Source: Bacillota bacterium (lineage in GTDB: Bacteria; Bacillota; Desulfotomaculia; Desulfotomaculales; VENG01). From it: DNA of 64,000 nt. The position numbers were made by a program, and so were the translations under genes. The notes below the pieces were generated by a model. That model did no database searches, was not told the origin of the DNA, and saw only the letters and a list, made by a program, of their open reading frames with translations. The DNA lies in the NCBI GenBank assembly GCA_009711705.1, contig VENG01000027.1:1-64000 (forward strand), given 5' to 3'. Positions 16,001 through 25,854 of the stretch are shown one piece after another. Each line of letters begins with the position of its first letter. The first letter of the stretch is position 1.

Positions 16001-16738
16001 TTAAGTTTTCCGCCCTACAACATAGTATTGAGCGCCCAGGGGCAGCCATTTCAATATTTGGTCCAGGCCGGAGAATATGGTCCCCCGAAAAGGAAGGAAA
16101 AGAATATAACTACCCTCAATCACTTGGATGCCACTATCTTGCATTAACCTTTTAACAGCCGATTGTTTTAGTAATACTGCATCTGCGTCAAACTCACAAT
16201 TACTAACCACGCGCCGGGTAAGAGGATTAAAAGGGTTGTGTTCAAAAACTATAACCAAGCCATCTTTTCTGGTCACACGCCGAAACTCGTGCACCATTTC
16301 CAGCCAGTCTGCCGGCGCTATATGATGCATAACGCAGATGGTAAATATGACATCCATGGAACGGTCAGCAAAAGGCAATCGTTTACCATCATATACCTGA
16401 TAGTAAACCGAAGGATTCGTAAGAACTGCTTTCTCTATTACTCCCTCATTAATATCTACTCCATGCAATTCTCCGAATATCCCGGCCAAAAAACAGTCCG
16501 TAAGCCCTACCCCACACCCCACATCCAGGACATGTAAGCAGCTTGGAGGACCCAGGTATCTTTTGCAAATCCTGCCCAAGCAACGTGCCTTTACCTCGGT
16601 AAAAAAATCTACATTCTGGCCAACGAAAGAAACAGCCCGCTGGACTTCCTCCTTATACCGGTCTTTGTAATTACCAAAGTCAGTTCCGATAGGTTTGCTC
16701 ACCCCTTTATAAAGAAGACTTCTTGTCAAAACCCCCAT
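16001..16738 (-). CDS. Class I SAM-dependent methyltransferase
   Basis: This protein of about 245 residues has SAM motif I VLDVGCGVGLTDCFLA and acidic loop GVDINEGV, then motif IV VIFTICVMHHIAP and FEHNPFNPLTRRVV. It belongs to the Methyltransf_11/25 group found in polysaccharide loci and probably methylates a sugar or lipid-linked intermediate. The start is uncertain: the ATG at 16736-16738 has only a weak AAGG three bases upstream, and the first 10-12 codons lie inside a repeat also found at 17129-17192 and 37627-37656. A GTG at 16702 is an alternative. The gene may have been fused to the repeat by insertion. Confidence 0.82.
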   Translation of the reverse strand: MGVLTRSLLYKGVSKPIGTDFGNYKDRYKEEVQRAVSFVGQNVDFFTEVKARCLGRICKRYLGPPSCLHVLDVGCGVGLTDCFLAGIFGELHGVDINEGVIEKAVLTNPSVYYQVYDGKRLPFADRSMDVIFTICVMHHIAPADWLEMVHEFRRVTRKDGLVIVFEHNPFNPLTRRVVSNCEFDADAVLLKQSAVKRLMQDSGIQVIEGSYILFLPFRGTIFSGLDQILKWLPLGAQYYVVGRKT

Positions 16739-16788
16739 GAACCTTATACACAAACTAGTATGAAAAAACTACATTTTCGTGCAAGAAA
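16724..16788. repeat. 65-bp repeat, copy A
   Basis: This segment (contains ATACACAAACTAGTA) is repeated with substitutions in the same orientation at 17129-17192. Its left half reappears inverted at 37627-37656. It overlaps the 5' end of the methyltransferase frame. Confidence 0.75.
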
Positions 16789-17128
16789 GACTCCATAGTG
16801 CCCACACTAAAAAAGAAAGGGCAATTTTTGACGGGATTGACGAGATTCTCGGGATAGAGATTAAAAACAAAGAGAAAGGAAAAGGCAAACACATTAGACA
16901 GGATTACAGGATTAGCAGGACAAGGGATTAAAAGATAGCGTTTAAAATAGCCAATTGGTTATAAGTTTAAGCTTAAAGAGTTAACTAAGAGTTAATGTGA
17001 ATTTTTAGAAATATAATAAAACCGCTAAGACAAATTAATGCTAATAAATATTGTATGCAAAAAATCCTGTTGATCCTGTTAATCCTGTCTAAGAAAATAC
17101 CCCAAAGAAATACCCTAAAATGTTTTCC
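16789..17128. other. Gene-free spacer with inverted GGATTA-rich repeats
   Basis: No supported gene lies in this AT-rich stretch. It contains two inverted arrays of a short motif. At 16894-16921 it reads TTAGACAGGATTACAGGATT followed by AGCAGGAC, and at 17063-17092 the complement (ATCCTGTTGATCCTGTTAAT, then CCTGTCTAAG). The arrays could pair into a long stem around a 140-nt loop. Together with the flanking 65-bp direct repeats the whole looks like a small non-coding element. Confidence 0.65.
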
Positions 17129-17192
17129 TATTAAAACTTACATAAACTCATACACAAACTAGTACGAAAAGCTAGATTTTCGTAAAAAAAAG
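17129..17192. repeat. 65-bp repeat, copy C
   Basis: Direct copy of 16724-16788 with roughly 80 percent identity by eye; the shared core is ATACACAAACTAGTAYGAAAA followed by CTASATTTTCGT. It ends a few bases before the stop of the GT39-like gene at 17198. Confidence 0.75.
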
Positions 17193-17197
17193 GCCGT

Positions 17198-19021
17198 TTA
17201 TTCCAGGTAATATACTTTAAAGAAGTACCCCTTGTGCTCAATGATGTTGGCTTTAAGAACCCGGTAATACTTTTGCAAATGTGCCAGTTCCGCCGCTTCA
17301 TCCCCAAACCACGACAGCGAAAGATAAATTGGCTTTGGGGGCTTATTCTCACTGCTTATATCAGCAACTGAAAACGTTTGTGGCTGAAATGTATTTGCAG
17401 TCTTAAATGTCCTTTTGAAATTCTCTTTATTAATACTAATGGTGGTATGCCTGCCGGCACCATTAAAATGCGCATTCCACCCGTTATCACTCAATATTAT
17501 GTGGGAATTTGTATTAATTTTGGTTTCCAGAATAAATTTATCTAATAACTTATCAATGACCGTATATTCAGCGTTGTACACCATCCCGTCGGCAGGGTTG
17601 ATGGCTAATACTTCATGCTCACCAAAACACGTAGTCCCGAAGGCCAATTTGGACAAAGGATCCACTGTACGAAATGTTTGCGCTGTAAATAAAACCAGCA
17701 TCAAAGAAAGTATGACGATTCTTAAAGCTTTGCTTTTGGCCAGGCCGGTTAAGGCGTGGTAAGTAAACAACAACAAGAAAACCACGGCTAAAAGAATGTA
17801 CCGGGGGTGATTGAAAGTTATATAAAGCAAATTGAAGGTTAAAAAAACCGTAAATATAAACAAATGGATCATTAAAAGGTCTTTTTGGTTCTCATTTAAA
17901 GAAGGGGGCTTTTTACGAGTAAATAAAATTGTTTTACCCAAATACAGTAATATTATGAAGCACATGATCCAACTAAAATCTAAAACGAATATTTGCAAGC
18001 AAGCAGTCTTAAAACTGGCCCAGTTAAGGCCAAAAACATGAAACCCGTTGCTGTCCCAGCCAAGTGACCCGCCTCCCCACAATTGTCCCTGCCTGTATAG
18101 AAAAAAAATTATAAACGTTAAAAGCGGCAAAACCAAGCATGCTACGGAAGTTACATTTATGTTACGCGGGATACACAAAGGCCGTTGCGCATTAAAGAAA
18201 ACCTTCCTGGCAACATAGATTAACAACAAAGAAAATAGAAAGGTAAAATAGATGAGGGCGCCGGTCTCTTTGGAAAAAACCAAAAGCATGCCGCAAAAGG
18301 AAGCCAGTATAAATCGCTCATACAAAAGCGCATACATAAATGCCAACCAAAATACAACCAGCGGGAAGTCCGAGTTAAAAGACAGGGAAACACCGAAAAA
18401 CAACGGATTAAAGGCAAACAGTGCGGTCAACAGCAATATTTCTGTTTTGTTATTACCGTACAGATAAGCCAATATTTTATAGAATGAAAATACGGCCAGC
18501 ACTGCCAGTATTAAATATTGTATGTTCAAAATATAATGATTCCCGGGGTCAACAAACTGCCCCAGGGACATTAAAAAACCAAAGCCCATGGAGGGGTGAC
18601 CAAACCAGTTGAAATTATTAATAAAATTACCCAGTGTAAAATCAAAACCCTTTACTGATTCCAGCAACCGGCAAAAGTACCACGCCCCGTCCCACCTTTG
18701 CAAAGTATCCATATAAAATAATTTTACTATTATAAAAATAAGCAATAAAATAAATACAGGTTGTTTAACTGCCGTCTTTATTTTATATATAGTGTCATGC
18801 CCTATACTGGCCCGGTTATTATAAATAATGTAAGCAGATATAGTAAGAAACAAAGTATTTAATGCTATACCCAATAAAATATATGCCGTGGAGAGATTAT
18901 GCTTCGATGTAAAAGGGGATAGGGCGGCCAGATCCACAAACATTACCACCAGCAGCGTCACCAGCCAGATTTGTACCGGTAGTGCATGGTTACCTTTTTT
19001 TTGGGGTTTAAGTACGTTCAT
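17198..19021 (-). CDS. Multi-spanning GT39-like (ArnT/PMT-type) membrane glycosyltransferase
   Basis: This protein of about 607 residues has roughly a dozen hydrophobic segments over its first 450 residues and a soluble C-terminal domain. An early loop contains DTLQRWDGAWYFCRLLESV, where acidic residues after the first helices match the catalytic loop of C-type (polyprenyl-phosphate-sugar dependent) transferases. Such proteins transfer a sugar from a lipid carrier on the outer face of the membrane. ATG 19019-19021 has GAGGGGG upstream and overlaps the end of the GtrA-like gene by 14 nt, so the two are coupled. GtrB, GtrA and this protein would form a three-component transfer unit. No single diagnostic motif was confirmed, so the family call is moderate. 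Confidence 0.7.
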   Translation of the reverse strand: MNVLKPQKKGNHALPVQIWLVTLLVVMFVDLAALSPFTSKHNLSTAYILLGIALNTLFLTISAYIIYNNRASIGHDTIYKIKTAVKQPVFILLLIFIIVKLFYMDTLQRWDGAWYFCRLLESVKGFDFTLGNFINNFNWFGHPSMGFGFLMSLGQFVDPGNHYILNIQYLILAVLAVFSFYKILAYLYGNNKTEILLLTALFAFNPLFFGVSLSFNSDFPLVVFWLAFMYALLYERFILASFCGMLLVFSKETGALIYFTFLFSLLLIYVARKVFFNAQRPLCIPRNINVTSVACLVLPLLTFIIFFLYRQGQLWGGGSLGWDSNGFHVFGLNWASFKTACLQIFVLDFSWIMCFIILLYLGKTILFTRKKPPSLNENQKDLLMIHLFIFTVFLTFNLLYITFNHPRYILLAVVFLLLFTYHALTGLAKSKALRIVILSLMLVLFTAQTFRTVDPLSKLAFGTTCFGEHEVLAINPADGMVYNAEYTVIDKLLDKFILETKINTNSHIILSDNGWNAHFNGAGRHTTISINKENFKRTFKTANTFQPQTFSVADISSENKPPKPIYLSLSWFGDEAAELAHLQKYYRVLKANIIEHKGYFFKVYYLE

Positions 19022-19421
19022 TTGATGCCCCCTCTTGACATCCTTTTTGCCCGCCGGCAAAAGTCCAGTATTTTTGGCCCATAAAACTAAATATGGTGGC
19101 CGTAACCAGCGAAACAGCTTGCAGCACCAATATATTCAAGCTTGTTATTTTAATACCGATACTTAAAATGGCAAAGTTTAGTACATATGCCAGAGCATAT
19201 ACCATAGTAAATCTAACAAATTGTTTAAAATGCAATCTTTTTTTGCCAAAAGTCCATCTGCTATTCCAGACATAACTGTTTAATATGCCGGTTATATGAG
19301 AAAGGGTAAGCGCAGCTAAATAGTGACAACTAATGACCTGCAGACACACGCAAAAAGTCAGGAAACTAACTGTGGTATTCAGCACACCCGTAATGGCAAA
19401 CTTTATAGTTTGGGTATACAT
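19008..19421 (-). CDS. GtrA-like membrane protein (putative lipid-linked sugar flippase)
   Basis: This 137-residue protein has four membrane helices and the GtrA pattern: FAITGVLNTTVSFLTFCVCL at the N terminus, a central WNSRWTFGKKR between helices 2 and 3 and KYWTFAGG at the end. GtrA proteins are thought to help flip undecaprenyl-phosphate-linked sugars made by a GtrB-type enzyme (here 15017-15973). It is coupled to the downstream membrane transferase by a 14-nt overlap. Confidence 0.85.
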   Translation of the reverse strand: MYTQTIKFAITGVLNTTVSFLTFCVCLQVISCHYLAALTLSHITGILNSYVWNSRWTFGKKRLHFKQFVRFTMVYALAYVLNFAILSIGIKITSLNILVLQAVSLVTATIFSFMGQKYWTFAGGQKGCQEGASNERT

Positions 19422-19450
19422 ATATTTACAGCCCTTTTTCTTAATGTTAA

Positions 19451-20257
19451 TTAGCCATATAATTCTTCCGGTTCCCGTCCGTCCGGCATGATAACGGTTA
19501 CTGATTTTAGGCCTGCTATTTCTAAGCTAAGGGCCAAGACATAAAGAGGATTAAGGAGCAGGTAACGCCGCCACAGGCGTTTTGGTTCTTGCACCAGGCG
19601 ATAGAACCATTCCAGCCCGCATCTTTGCATCCAGAAAGGAGCTTGCCTGGCCGTTTGGGCGTGAAAATCAAATGCAGCACCCACGGCAACAAGGGGCATG
19701 CGCAAACTTTTGCGATACTCGTATATCCAAGCTTCCTGCCGCGGACAACCTAAACCCACCAGTACCATACGCGCCCCGCTGCTTGTTATTCTGTTTACCA
19801 GTTCCTCTTTTTCCCATGGAGACAGCCTGCGAAATTTGGATGGTTCTTGGCCTGCAATAATTAAATTAGGAAAGAGGGTTTGCATATTAGCTGCAAGCAA
19901 GCTCAATGTTTCTTCGGTACTGCCGTACAAATAAACCGGAATGCAATTTTGAACAGCCCCTTGCATTAACCGTAACATTAATTCCGGCCCATACACCCGA
20001 TCTGGTAAGACAACTTTATACATTAGGCGCAGCGCCCAGCGGACAGGCTGGCCGTCCGGCACGATCAGATCGATACCGTTTAACCGCCGGCGGTGAACAG
20101 TATCAAGATAACCGGTCATTATACCGTGAACGGCCAACGCAGAAACAGTAAATGGCCTATTGTCTAAGGCCGCTTGCAAAACCTTGTGCACAGTAACTTG
20201 GTAATCCACCGCAGAAACCCGTGTACCCAATACAGGATATTTACCTTTATCGATCAT
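19451..20257 (-). CDS. WecG/TagA/CpsF family glycosyltransferase (GT26)
   Basis: This 268-residue protein has the GT26 signature segments VVLPDRVYGPELMLRLM, PVYLYGSTEETLSLLA and MVLVGLGCPRQEAWIYEYR, the last being the family hallmark. Such enzymes add the second sugar (ManNAc, ManNAcA or similar) to an undecaprenyl-diphosphate-linked primer, so it should act right after one of the two initiating transferases in this locus (29599 or 32195). The soluble enzyme associates with the inner face of the membrane. Substrate cannot be told. Confidence 0.9.
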   Translation of the reverse strand: MIDKGKYPVLGTRVSAVDYQVTVHKVLQAALDNRPFTVSALAVHGIMTGYLDTVHRRRLNGIDLIVPDGQPVRWALRLMYKVVLPDRVYGPELMLRLMQGAVQNCIPVYLYGSTEETLSLLAANMQTLFPNLIIAGQEPSKFRRLSPWEKEELVNRITSSGARMVLVGLGCPRQEAWIYEYRKSLRMPLVAVGAAFDFHAQTARQAPFWMQRCGLEWFYRLVQEPKRLWRRYLLLNPLYVLALSLEIAGLKSVTVIMPDGREPEELYG

Positions 20258-20270
20258 GTCGTTCTCTCCA

Positions 20271-21329
20271 CTACATTTTGGTCTGTCCGTAAATTTCTTC
20301 CATGATAGTACGAACGTTGTACCTTAAATTCCACTGCGGAAAATGTGCTTTAAATTTACTTAAGTCACTTATATACCATATATGATCACCGGCCCGGTTT
20401 TGTTCTGCATATTCATACTTTAACTGCTTGCCCGTAATCTCTTGGGCCAGCTCAATAGCCTCAAGCACCGAAATATTTGACTGGCGTGCCCCGCCAATGT
20501 TATATACTTCTCCTCCGCACCGGGGGTTTTCAAAGAAAGCGTGAAAAGCTGCAATAACGTCCGCTGAGTGAATTACATCCCGAACCTGCTTTCCCTGATA
20601 ACCCAAGATGGTATATTTAGTATTCTGCATAACACATTTCATTAAATAATTGATGAACCCGTGCAGTTGCACTCCCGCCTGGTGCGAACCGCTAAGTACT
20701 CCTCCACGAAAACAAACGGTCTTGAAATTAAAATACTTTCCATACTCCTGCACCAGCACGTCTGCAGCAAGTTTGGAAGCCCCAAAAAGAGAATGCATGC
20801 ATTGGTCAACGCTCATGCCTTCACTTATTCCATTACGATAAGGGTGAGCAGGAGAAACTTCCCACCGGCTTTCCTCCTCTACCAAAGGTAGCTTGTTGGG
20901 CCTATCTCCGTAAACCTTGTTTGTTGAAGTAAATATAAATACAGCATCAGGACAATACAATCGCATAGACTCAAGTAAATTCAGTGTCCCCAGGGCATTT
21001 ACGGTGAAGTCAGTAATTGGTTGCCCGGCGGCCCAGTCGTGTGATGGTTGAGCTGCTGTATGAATAATCAATGAAATATTTTTTGCATATGGGGAGAACA
21101 CTGCTTTGACTTTATCAATATCACGAATATCTATATCAACGTGTTTATAGTACGAACCCAATTTTCGTTCCAGTCGCCGTCGATTGTATAATGTTGATCC
21201 TTCCGTCCCAAAAAAAACCTGGCGCATATTATTATCAATTCCCACCACTTGATAGCCTAGGCCAGCATAAAACTCAGCTGCATCAGAACCGATTAGGCCT
21301 GAGGAACCTGTTATTATTACGACAGACAT
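20271..21329 (-). CDS. NAD-dependent sugar epimerase (CDP-paratose 2-epimerase-like SDR)
   Basis: This protein of about 352 residues opens with [19 protein letters not shown] and continues with [19 protein letters not shown]. That glycine-rich motif and insert are typical of the CDP-tyvelose/paratose 2-epimerase branch of extended SDRs. [14 protein letters not shown] and the catalytic YxxxK region around [13 protein letters not shown] with the downstream [14 protein letters not shown] complete the picture. ATG 21327-21329 sits behind GAGGAGG; the longer frame from 21356 is not needed. It makes or interconverts a nucleotide sugar; the exact donor is unknown because the CDP-sugar genes that usually accompany it were not seen here. 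Confidence 0.75.
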   Translation of the reverse strand: MSVVIITGSSGLIGSDAAEFYAGLGYQVVGIDNNMRQVFFGTEGSTLYNRRRLERKLGSYYKHVDIDIRDIDKVKAVFSPYAKNISLIIHTAAQPSHDWAAGQPITDFTVNALGTLNLLESMRLYCPDAVFIFTSTNKVYGDRPNKLPLVEEESRWEVSPAHPYRNGISEGMSVDQCMHSLFGASKLAADVLVQEYGKYFNFKTVCFRGGVLSGSHQAGVQLHGFINYLMKCVMQNTKYTILGYQGKQVRDVIHSADVIAAFHAFFENPRCGGEVYNIGGARQSNISVLEAIELAQEITGKQLKYEYAEQNRAGDHIWYISDLSKFKAHFPQWNLRYNVRTIMEEIYGQTKM

Positions 21330-21365
21330 GGTATCCTCCTCAATATCTATAAACATTTATGCCGC

Positions 21366-22526
21366 TCAGTGAATAACTGAATGCAAAATGCTAATTAATT
21401 CTTGATAATTATTCTCAGCTGTATACTTATCATCAAATTCCGCCCGGGCTTCCTTCCTCATTTCTGCTATATTATTTTCATTATTAAAAGCCCATTTTAC
21501 AACGGCTGCAAGTTCTTCCGGATTTCCGGGGCTATAGTGAAGGCCGGTTCGTCCATGTTCAATAATACTCTCCATTGCTCCTAAGCATGATGCTATAACC
21601 GGGGTACCCTTAGCAAAAGATTCGATAATAGTGCGTGGTAAGCCCTCATACCATTCAGATGGAAAGATCAAAACCTTGGCATCTCCCATTAAAGCAAATA
21701 TTTCATGGAGAGAACGGAAACCGAGAAAATCAATTTCCGGCGATTCTTGAGCAGCTTTAGTGACGCAACTCTCCAAAGGCCCTTCCCCCACTATCTTTAA
21801 AGGTATGCCGCTGTCCATAATTTTCCACGCGGAAAGCATAGTGTTTATACCTTTTTCTGGCGACAGCCTGCCAACAAATAAAGCAAATCCACCCCGCCCA
21901 TGCCCGGGGTCTGTCTCTACCCGTATAAAGTTTGGTTTTATTATAATTTTCCCCGGCGGCAAACCGCCGTCAATTAGCTTTTTACGGGCGAATGCAGTAG
22001 GGACAATAAAAACATCCACCACCTTCTCCCAAGTTCCCAGCATACGGTGGGCAGTTAACATAGCCGTTACCACGGCAGTTGATATGCGACTCTGCCTGTA
22101 ACAACCGCGCAACAGTCCGGGCCAAGGTACAACCTTACCCAGACAGTCCTCACAAACATGCCCGCCCCGGAAAAAGAAAGCTCCCGGACATAACAGCCGG
22201 TAGTTTTGCACCACCTGCACCACCGGAACCTTCATTTCCCGGGCAGCATAATAAACAGACGGTGAAAAGAGAGGAAATGTATTATAAAAATAAATTACAT
22301 CCGGACGCCATTCCTTAATCAATCTCTTTATATACTTATAGGATGCCCTGTTCCATATAGTGCTGCTAACTAAAGGAAGCCGTGCCATTGTGTTAATCTC
22401 ATTATTATGCCTGGTAAAGTTTTTCACACTGTGCCCCTTGCTTTCTAAAAGAGCTGTCTCCTCAACGAATAAAACATCTTCCCCGCCCTGCAACTGGTAA
22501 TAGTTATGAACCGCTAAGATTCTCAT
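21366..22526 (-). CDS. Family 4 glycosyltransferase
   Basis: This 386-residue protein has a GT-B fold. The N-terminal part starts RILAVHNYYQLQGGEDVLF. The C-terminal GT4 donor domain has FALFVGRLSPEKGINTMLSA, IVGEGPLE, and PSEWYEGLPRTIIESFAKGTPVIAS (EX7E-type motif). It also carries an internal Cys-rich loop (LLCPGAFFFRGGHVCEDCLG) seen in a subset of GT4 enzymes. It overlaps the upstream GT4 gene by 23 nt, so they are coupled. It adds a sugar to the growing repeat unit. Confidence 0.9.
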   Translation of the reverse strand: MRILAVHNYYQLQGGEDVLFVEETALLESKGHSVKNFTRHNNEINTMARLPLVSSTIWNRASYKYIKRLIKEWRPDVIYFYNTFPLFSPSVYYAAREMKVPVVQVVQNYRLLCPGAFFFRGGHVCEDCLGKVVPWPGLLRGCYRQSRISTAVVTAMLTAHRMLGTWEKVVDVFIVPTAFARKKLIDGGLPPGKIIIKPNFIRVETDPGHGRGGFALFVGRLSPEKGINTMLSAWKIMDSGIPLKIVGEGPLESCVTKAAQESPEIDFLGFRSLHEIFALMGDAKVLIFPSEWYEGLPRTIIESFAKGTPVIASCLGAMESIIEHGRTGLHYSPGNPEELAAVVKWAFNNENNIAEMRKEARAEFDDKYTAENNYQELISILHSVIH

Positions 22527-23637
22527 AACCCCTTAAGGCTCCTTTTACATTATTAGCAATTAATTGCGAAACATCTTTAATTGTCTTTAGTTTTTTATAA
22601 TCAGGCGCAGCAATTTTACCGTTTAACGCTAGCCGTAGAACAGCTTTAAAATCTTCCTGATCCAGCGGGTCAAAGATATTTTGCGGTGGTAAAAGTTCCT
22701 GGGCACAGCCTGCATATTTAGAAGCAAGCACTGGTAATCCGGACCAGAGGGCCTCATTAACAACAAGTCCCCACACATCATGTAGGGTTGGGAAAATAAA
22801 TACATCAGCACTATTATAGACTTGTGCCATGTAAGTTGATTTCACAGGAGGGTGAAAAAAAATGTTTTTAATATTTAATTCTAAGGCGTATTTCTCCAGA
22901 TATGCACGTTCAAATCCTCCGCCAACCAGCAGCAAGGAGAATTTGTAACCCTCAGCTTGAACCCGGGCCACAGCATCCATAAGGTACTTGATACCTTTCC
23001 TGTTAATTAATTGGCCGGCGTATAAAAATACCGGTTCAGGTCTAATATTGAAGGCCGGTGTGATAGCTTCAGCGGTAAATACCTTTTCTTCCACACAATT
23101 TTGCACTTGTAATATGCGTTTCGGACTAATATTCAAGTGTAAAAGATATTCCGTAGAAGTTTTCCCGAAACTTATCCATCGTTTAGCCCATCTGGCAATT
23201 AAACTTCGTATTAACCTTTTAAAAACACCTATATTTTTCTCTGTATGCAAAGTACCTTCCCAGCACACCCAGACCGGCCTGCGAAACATAGAGCCGTAGG
23301 TCAAAGACATTAATGTGCGAAAACCCATCTCATTAGAAATCACCGCATCAGGACGATTCGTGCATAAATCCCACAAATAGCCGGGATTTATGTGGAGGTA
23401 CCAGTAATCAAACAATACCCCCCGTCTTCTTTGTGGAATTTTAAAAATGAATCCCCACGCTTTTTTAAACCAAACGCCTTTAACTTGTAATTGTTCTTGT
23501 TGCCAAAAATCACGGTTGTCTTCCCAGCCGGAAAAGAAGACAGAAACATCAAAATCTTGAGCAAGAATTTTATATATGGGTAGCCTGTAAGGGGCTACAA
23601 TATTGGTGAGGATAGCTATTTTCTTCCTAGTGTTCAT
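22504..23637 (-). CDS. Family 4 glycosyltransferase
   Basis: This 377-residue GT-B enzyme starts KKIAILTNIVAPYRLPIYK and has the donor-site segments VFLYAGQLINRKGIKYLMDA, LLLVGGGFERAYLEK, and FIFPTLHDVWGLVVNEALWS with the conserved glutamate. ATG 23635-23637 lies eight bases after GGAG; an upstream GTG at 23646 overlaps that site. It overlaps the O-antigen-ligase-like gene upstream by 11 nt. The acceptor and donor are unknown. Confidence 0.9.
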   Translation of the reverse strand: MNTRKKIAILTNIVAPYRLPIYKILAQDFDVSVFFSGWEDNRDFWQQEQLQVKGVWFKKAWGFIFKIPQRRRGVLFDYWYLHINPGYLWDLCTNRPDAVISNEMGFRTLMSLTYGSMFRRPVWVCWEGTLHTEKNIGVFKRLIRSLIARWAKRWISFGKTSTEYLLHLNISPKRILQVQNCVEEKVFTAEAITPAFNIRPEPVFLYAGQLINRKGIKYLMDAVARVQAEGYKFSLLLVGGGFERAYLEKYALELNIKNIFFHPPVKSTYMAQVYNSADVFIFPTLHDVWGLVVNEALWSGLPVLASKYAGCAQELLPPQNIFDPLDQEDFKAVLRLALNGKIAAPDYKKLKTIKDVSQLIANNVKGALRGYENLSGS

Positions 23638-24898
23638 TTTTAGCACTCCAAAAAAATCTTTTATGCTCTACACAGAATTGCAGGGAAGTTACTACATAGA
23701 GAATCCAAAAAAAGTTATTCCTGACCATAAACGTACTTTCTGAAAGATTATGAATGATCATAAAGGTAAGGATTAAGAGGGGAAACGTTTGGAGAATATC
23801 CTTTTGACGGCATGCCAAAAGAACAGCCCTAAGATAATTGATCACAAACGAAATTATAAAAATCACTATCCCCACCACACCCAATTGAAGCCAAACATCT
23901 AAATAACCATTGTGTGCGTGAGGAGGGTTCCAGCTTATTATTTCCCATACAGCTCCTGAAGGACCTTCCATCCCCAGCCAGAAAGCATCATAGCCAAACC
24001 CAAACCAAGGCTGCCGGTGTTGGATCATATCCCAAACTATCAACCAGAGCTCAGTTCTGCCGGTTAAAGTGATGTTTTTACCCGCTAGTTCTAAAAGGTT
24101 ATTCAAATTGGTTGTGATTAAAAAAAAGAAGGTACAAAGTGCCAGAGTTATTAGGATGATAGGAACGGCCATTTTCACACGCTTGTGGCGAAGTAAGTAA
24201 TAAATAATTACCATTGGCAAGAGAATGCTAAATATTATCCAAGCCGTTATACATTGGGACAAAAGCAGAAAAATAAAAGACAATAAACAAAAACAAATGG
24301 CCATAAAACGCAGCTTTGTGCTGTGTACAGAGTAAAGTAACCATGTTATTACTGCCAATGCCATCAAAGGCCCGAAGTGATTTTTATTTGATAAAACACC
24401 TCTCATAGGACCCGGGAAATTATGAAAGGCAACATCAGGGAGAAATATCGACAATCCAAGGCTCAGAACGACGATCAACCCAAGTGCCCAGAGAAGCAAT
24501 TTGAGGAATTCCTGCCTTGAATAACAAGTCACCAAATATATACCTATAAGAGTATTACCCAACAGGGCAACACTCCCGCGCAAGGTTTCCAAAGGTGCAT
24601 ATGACCAGAGAGTAGATACAAAAGCCAATCCTACCAGAAGCCATAAAATCACGTCGCGAAAGGCAATTTGAATTGCCTTTCTCCAGTAAAAAATTATCAA
24701 ACAAAAAGTTATCAGATAAATCCCTGACCACAAAACCTGCGCCAACAGATTTCCTTGCCCCGACTGTATTACTACTCCAACCTTATCTTGAACCAAGGGA
24801 TAAATTGCGGATGTAGAAAAAACAAGCGTAATTACAACAAAAATCTTTTCCCACAACTTCGGCTCTGGTTTTTGTCGGTTGACTCCCACTTCACTCAT
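23627..24898 (-). CDS. O-antigen ligase/polymerase-like membrane protein (Wzy_C family), copy 1
   Basis: This 423-residue protein has about ten to twelve membrane helices and a large periplasmic-type loop containing TGRTELWLIVWDMIQHRQPWFGFGYDAF and, later, NPPHAHNGYLDVWLQLGVVG (each cited as a stretch of the protein). The paired motifs G(F/Y)G and H(A)HNGYLD are hallmarks of the Wzy_C superfamily. It would polymerise or ligate lipid-linked repeat units outside the cell. It is one of three such proteins in the window (also 36072 and 37664), but is clearly different in sequence from the other two. Confidence 0.88.
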   Translation of the reverse strand: MSEVGVNRQKPEPKLWEKIFVVITLVFSTSAIYPLVQDKVGVVIQSGQGNLLAQVLWSGIYLITFCLIIFYWRKAIQIAFRDVILWLLVGLAFVSTLWSYAPLETLRGSVALLGNTLIGIYLVTCYSRQEFLKLLLWALGLIVVLSLGLSIFLPDVAFHNFPGPMRGVLSNKNHFGPLMALAVITWLLYSVHSTKLRFMAICFCLLSFIFLLLSQCITAWIIFSILLPMVIIYYLLRHKRVKMAVPIILITLALCTFFFLITTNLNNLLELAGKNITLTGRTELWLIVWDMIQHRQPWFGFGYDAFWLGMEGPSGAVWEIISWNPPHAHNGYLDVWLQLGVVGIVIFIISFVINYLRAVLLACRQKDILQTFPLLILTFMIIHNLSESTFMVRNNFFWILYVVTSLQFCVEHKRFFWSAKNEH

Positions 24899-24939
24899 CA
24901 GCCTTAAACTCCTTCAGTCCCAAATATTACCTAAAATGC

Positions 24940-25851
24940 TCAAAACCGCCTCAGAAATAAATTTAACAATCGATAGAGCCGGCTTGCGTACCCTATTGCT
25001 GGACAAGACAGTATTGCAGGGACCAATTTCCAAACCGAAGGTTTGTTTTCCAAAGCATGAGTAGTTATCAAATAAGGCAGGTGGCGATCAATTGTTATAG
25101 AAGTTTTTATTCCCAAGTTACTGAGCGCTTTCTTTAGCTGTTGATGCTCAAAAAAGTGCTGTTTGGCTTTGTTTTCCATGCCGCTGTTTTTAGCTGTAAC
25201 AATGGTACCCCAATAGTTTTGACCGTGCTGCCGGTAATGCGTTAGCACCTTCGGTAAACCTACTATGGTGCCGCAAAAAGGGGCCAGATCACCTACATAT
25301 GCATCGGCGCAAAGCCGAAAACTCTGTTCAGGCATTGGGAAAACCCTTTCTAAAAATGGGCGAGAAAAACACAGGGCACTGGTAGTCGGCCTTGGCCACC
25401 AGCCACCGGATCGCTCCACTCTATCCCTAATCAAGCCTACCCATAAATATATTGGCCATGGCCGCCCCTTAATTGCACCCTGGGCATCAATTATCTGCAT
25501 GCGGTGATAGTATAAGACTGCATCCGGATAGCGCTGCCAAGCTCTGACTATTTCCTCCACCTTATGGGGGAGGAATCTGTCATCTGCATCCAAAAAACAA
25601 ATTATCTCTCCCGTACTTACTTCAAAACCCGCATTAAAAGCAGATCCCTGCCCGCCATTATCTTTAAATACCGGGATAATATTATTTAAATAAGAAGAAA
25701 TAATTTCTCGCGAATTATCACTTGATCCATCGTCAACAACAATAATCTCAGTGCGGGGGTAAGTCTGATCTAAAACACTGTTAATAGCTTCAGCCAGAAA
25801 ATGCCCATAATTATAATTATTAATAATGACGCTGACCAAGGGTTTACCCAC
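24940..25851 (-). CDS. Family 2 glycosyltransferase
   Basis: This 303-residue GT-A enzyme shows SVIINNYNYGHFLAEAINSV, EIIVVDDGSSDNSREII and ICFLDADDRFLPHKVEEI (DXD equivalent DADD). It has no C-terminal membrane helices, so it is a soluble inner-face transferase. It is four bases downstream of the flippase gene and clearly in the same operon. Confidence 0.92.
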   Translation of the reverse strand: MGKPLVSVIINNYNYGHFLAEAINSVLDQTYPRTEIIVVDDGSSDNSREIISSYLNNIIPVFKDNGGQGSAFNAGFEVSTGEIICFLDADDRFLPHKVEEIVRAWQRYPDAVLYYHRMQIIDAQGAIKGRPWPIYLWVGLIRDRVERSGGWWPRPTTSALCFSRPFLERVFPMPEQSFRLCADAYVGDLAPFCGTIVGLPKVLTHYRQHGQNYWGTIVTAKNSGMENKAKQHFFEHQQLKKALSNLGIKTSITIDRHLPYLITTHALENKPSVWKLVPAILSCPAIGYASRLYRLLNLFLRRF

Positions 25852-25854
25852 AGG

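Noticed and set aside
16894..17092. Possible CRISPR array (repeated GGATTA units)
   Set aside because: Units are about 10 bp without regular spacers, arranged as two inverted clusters, and no cas gene is present.
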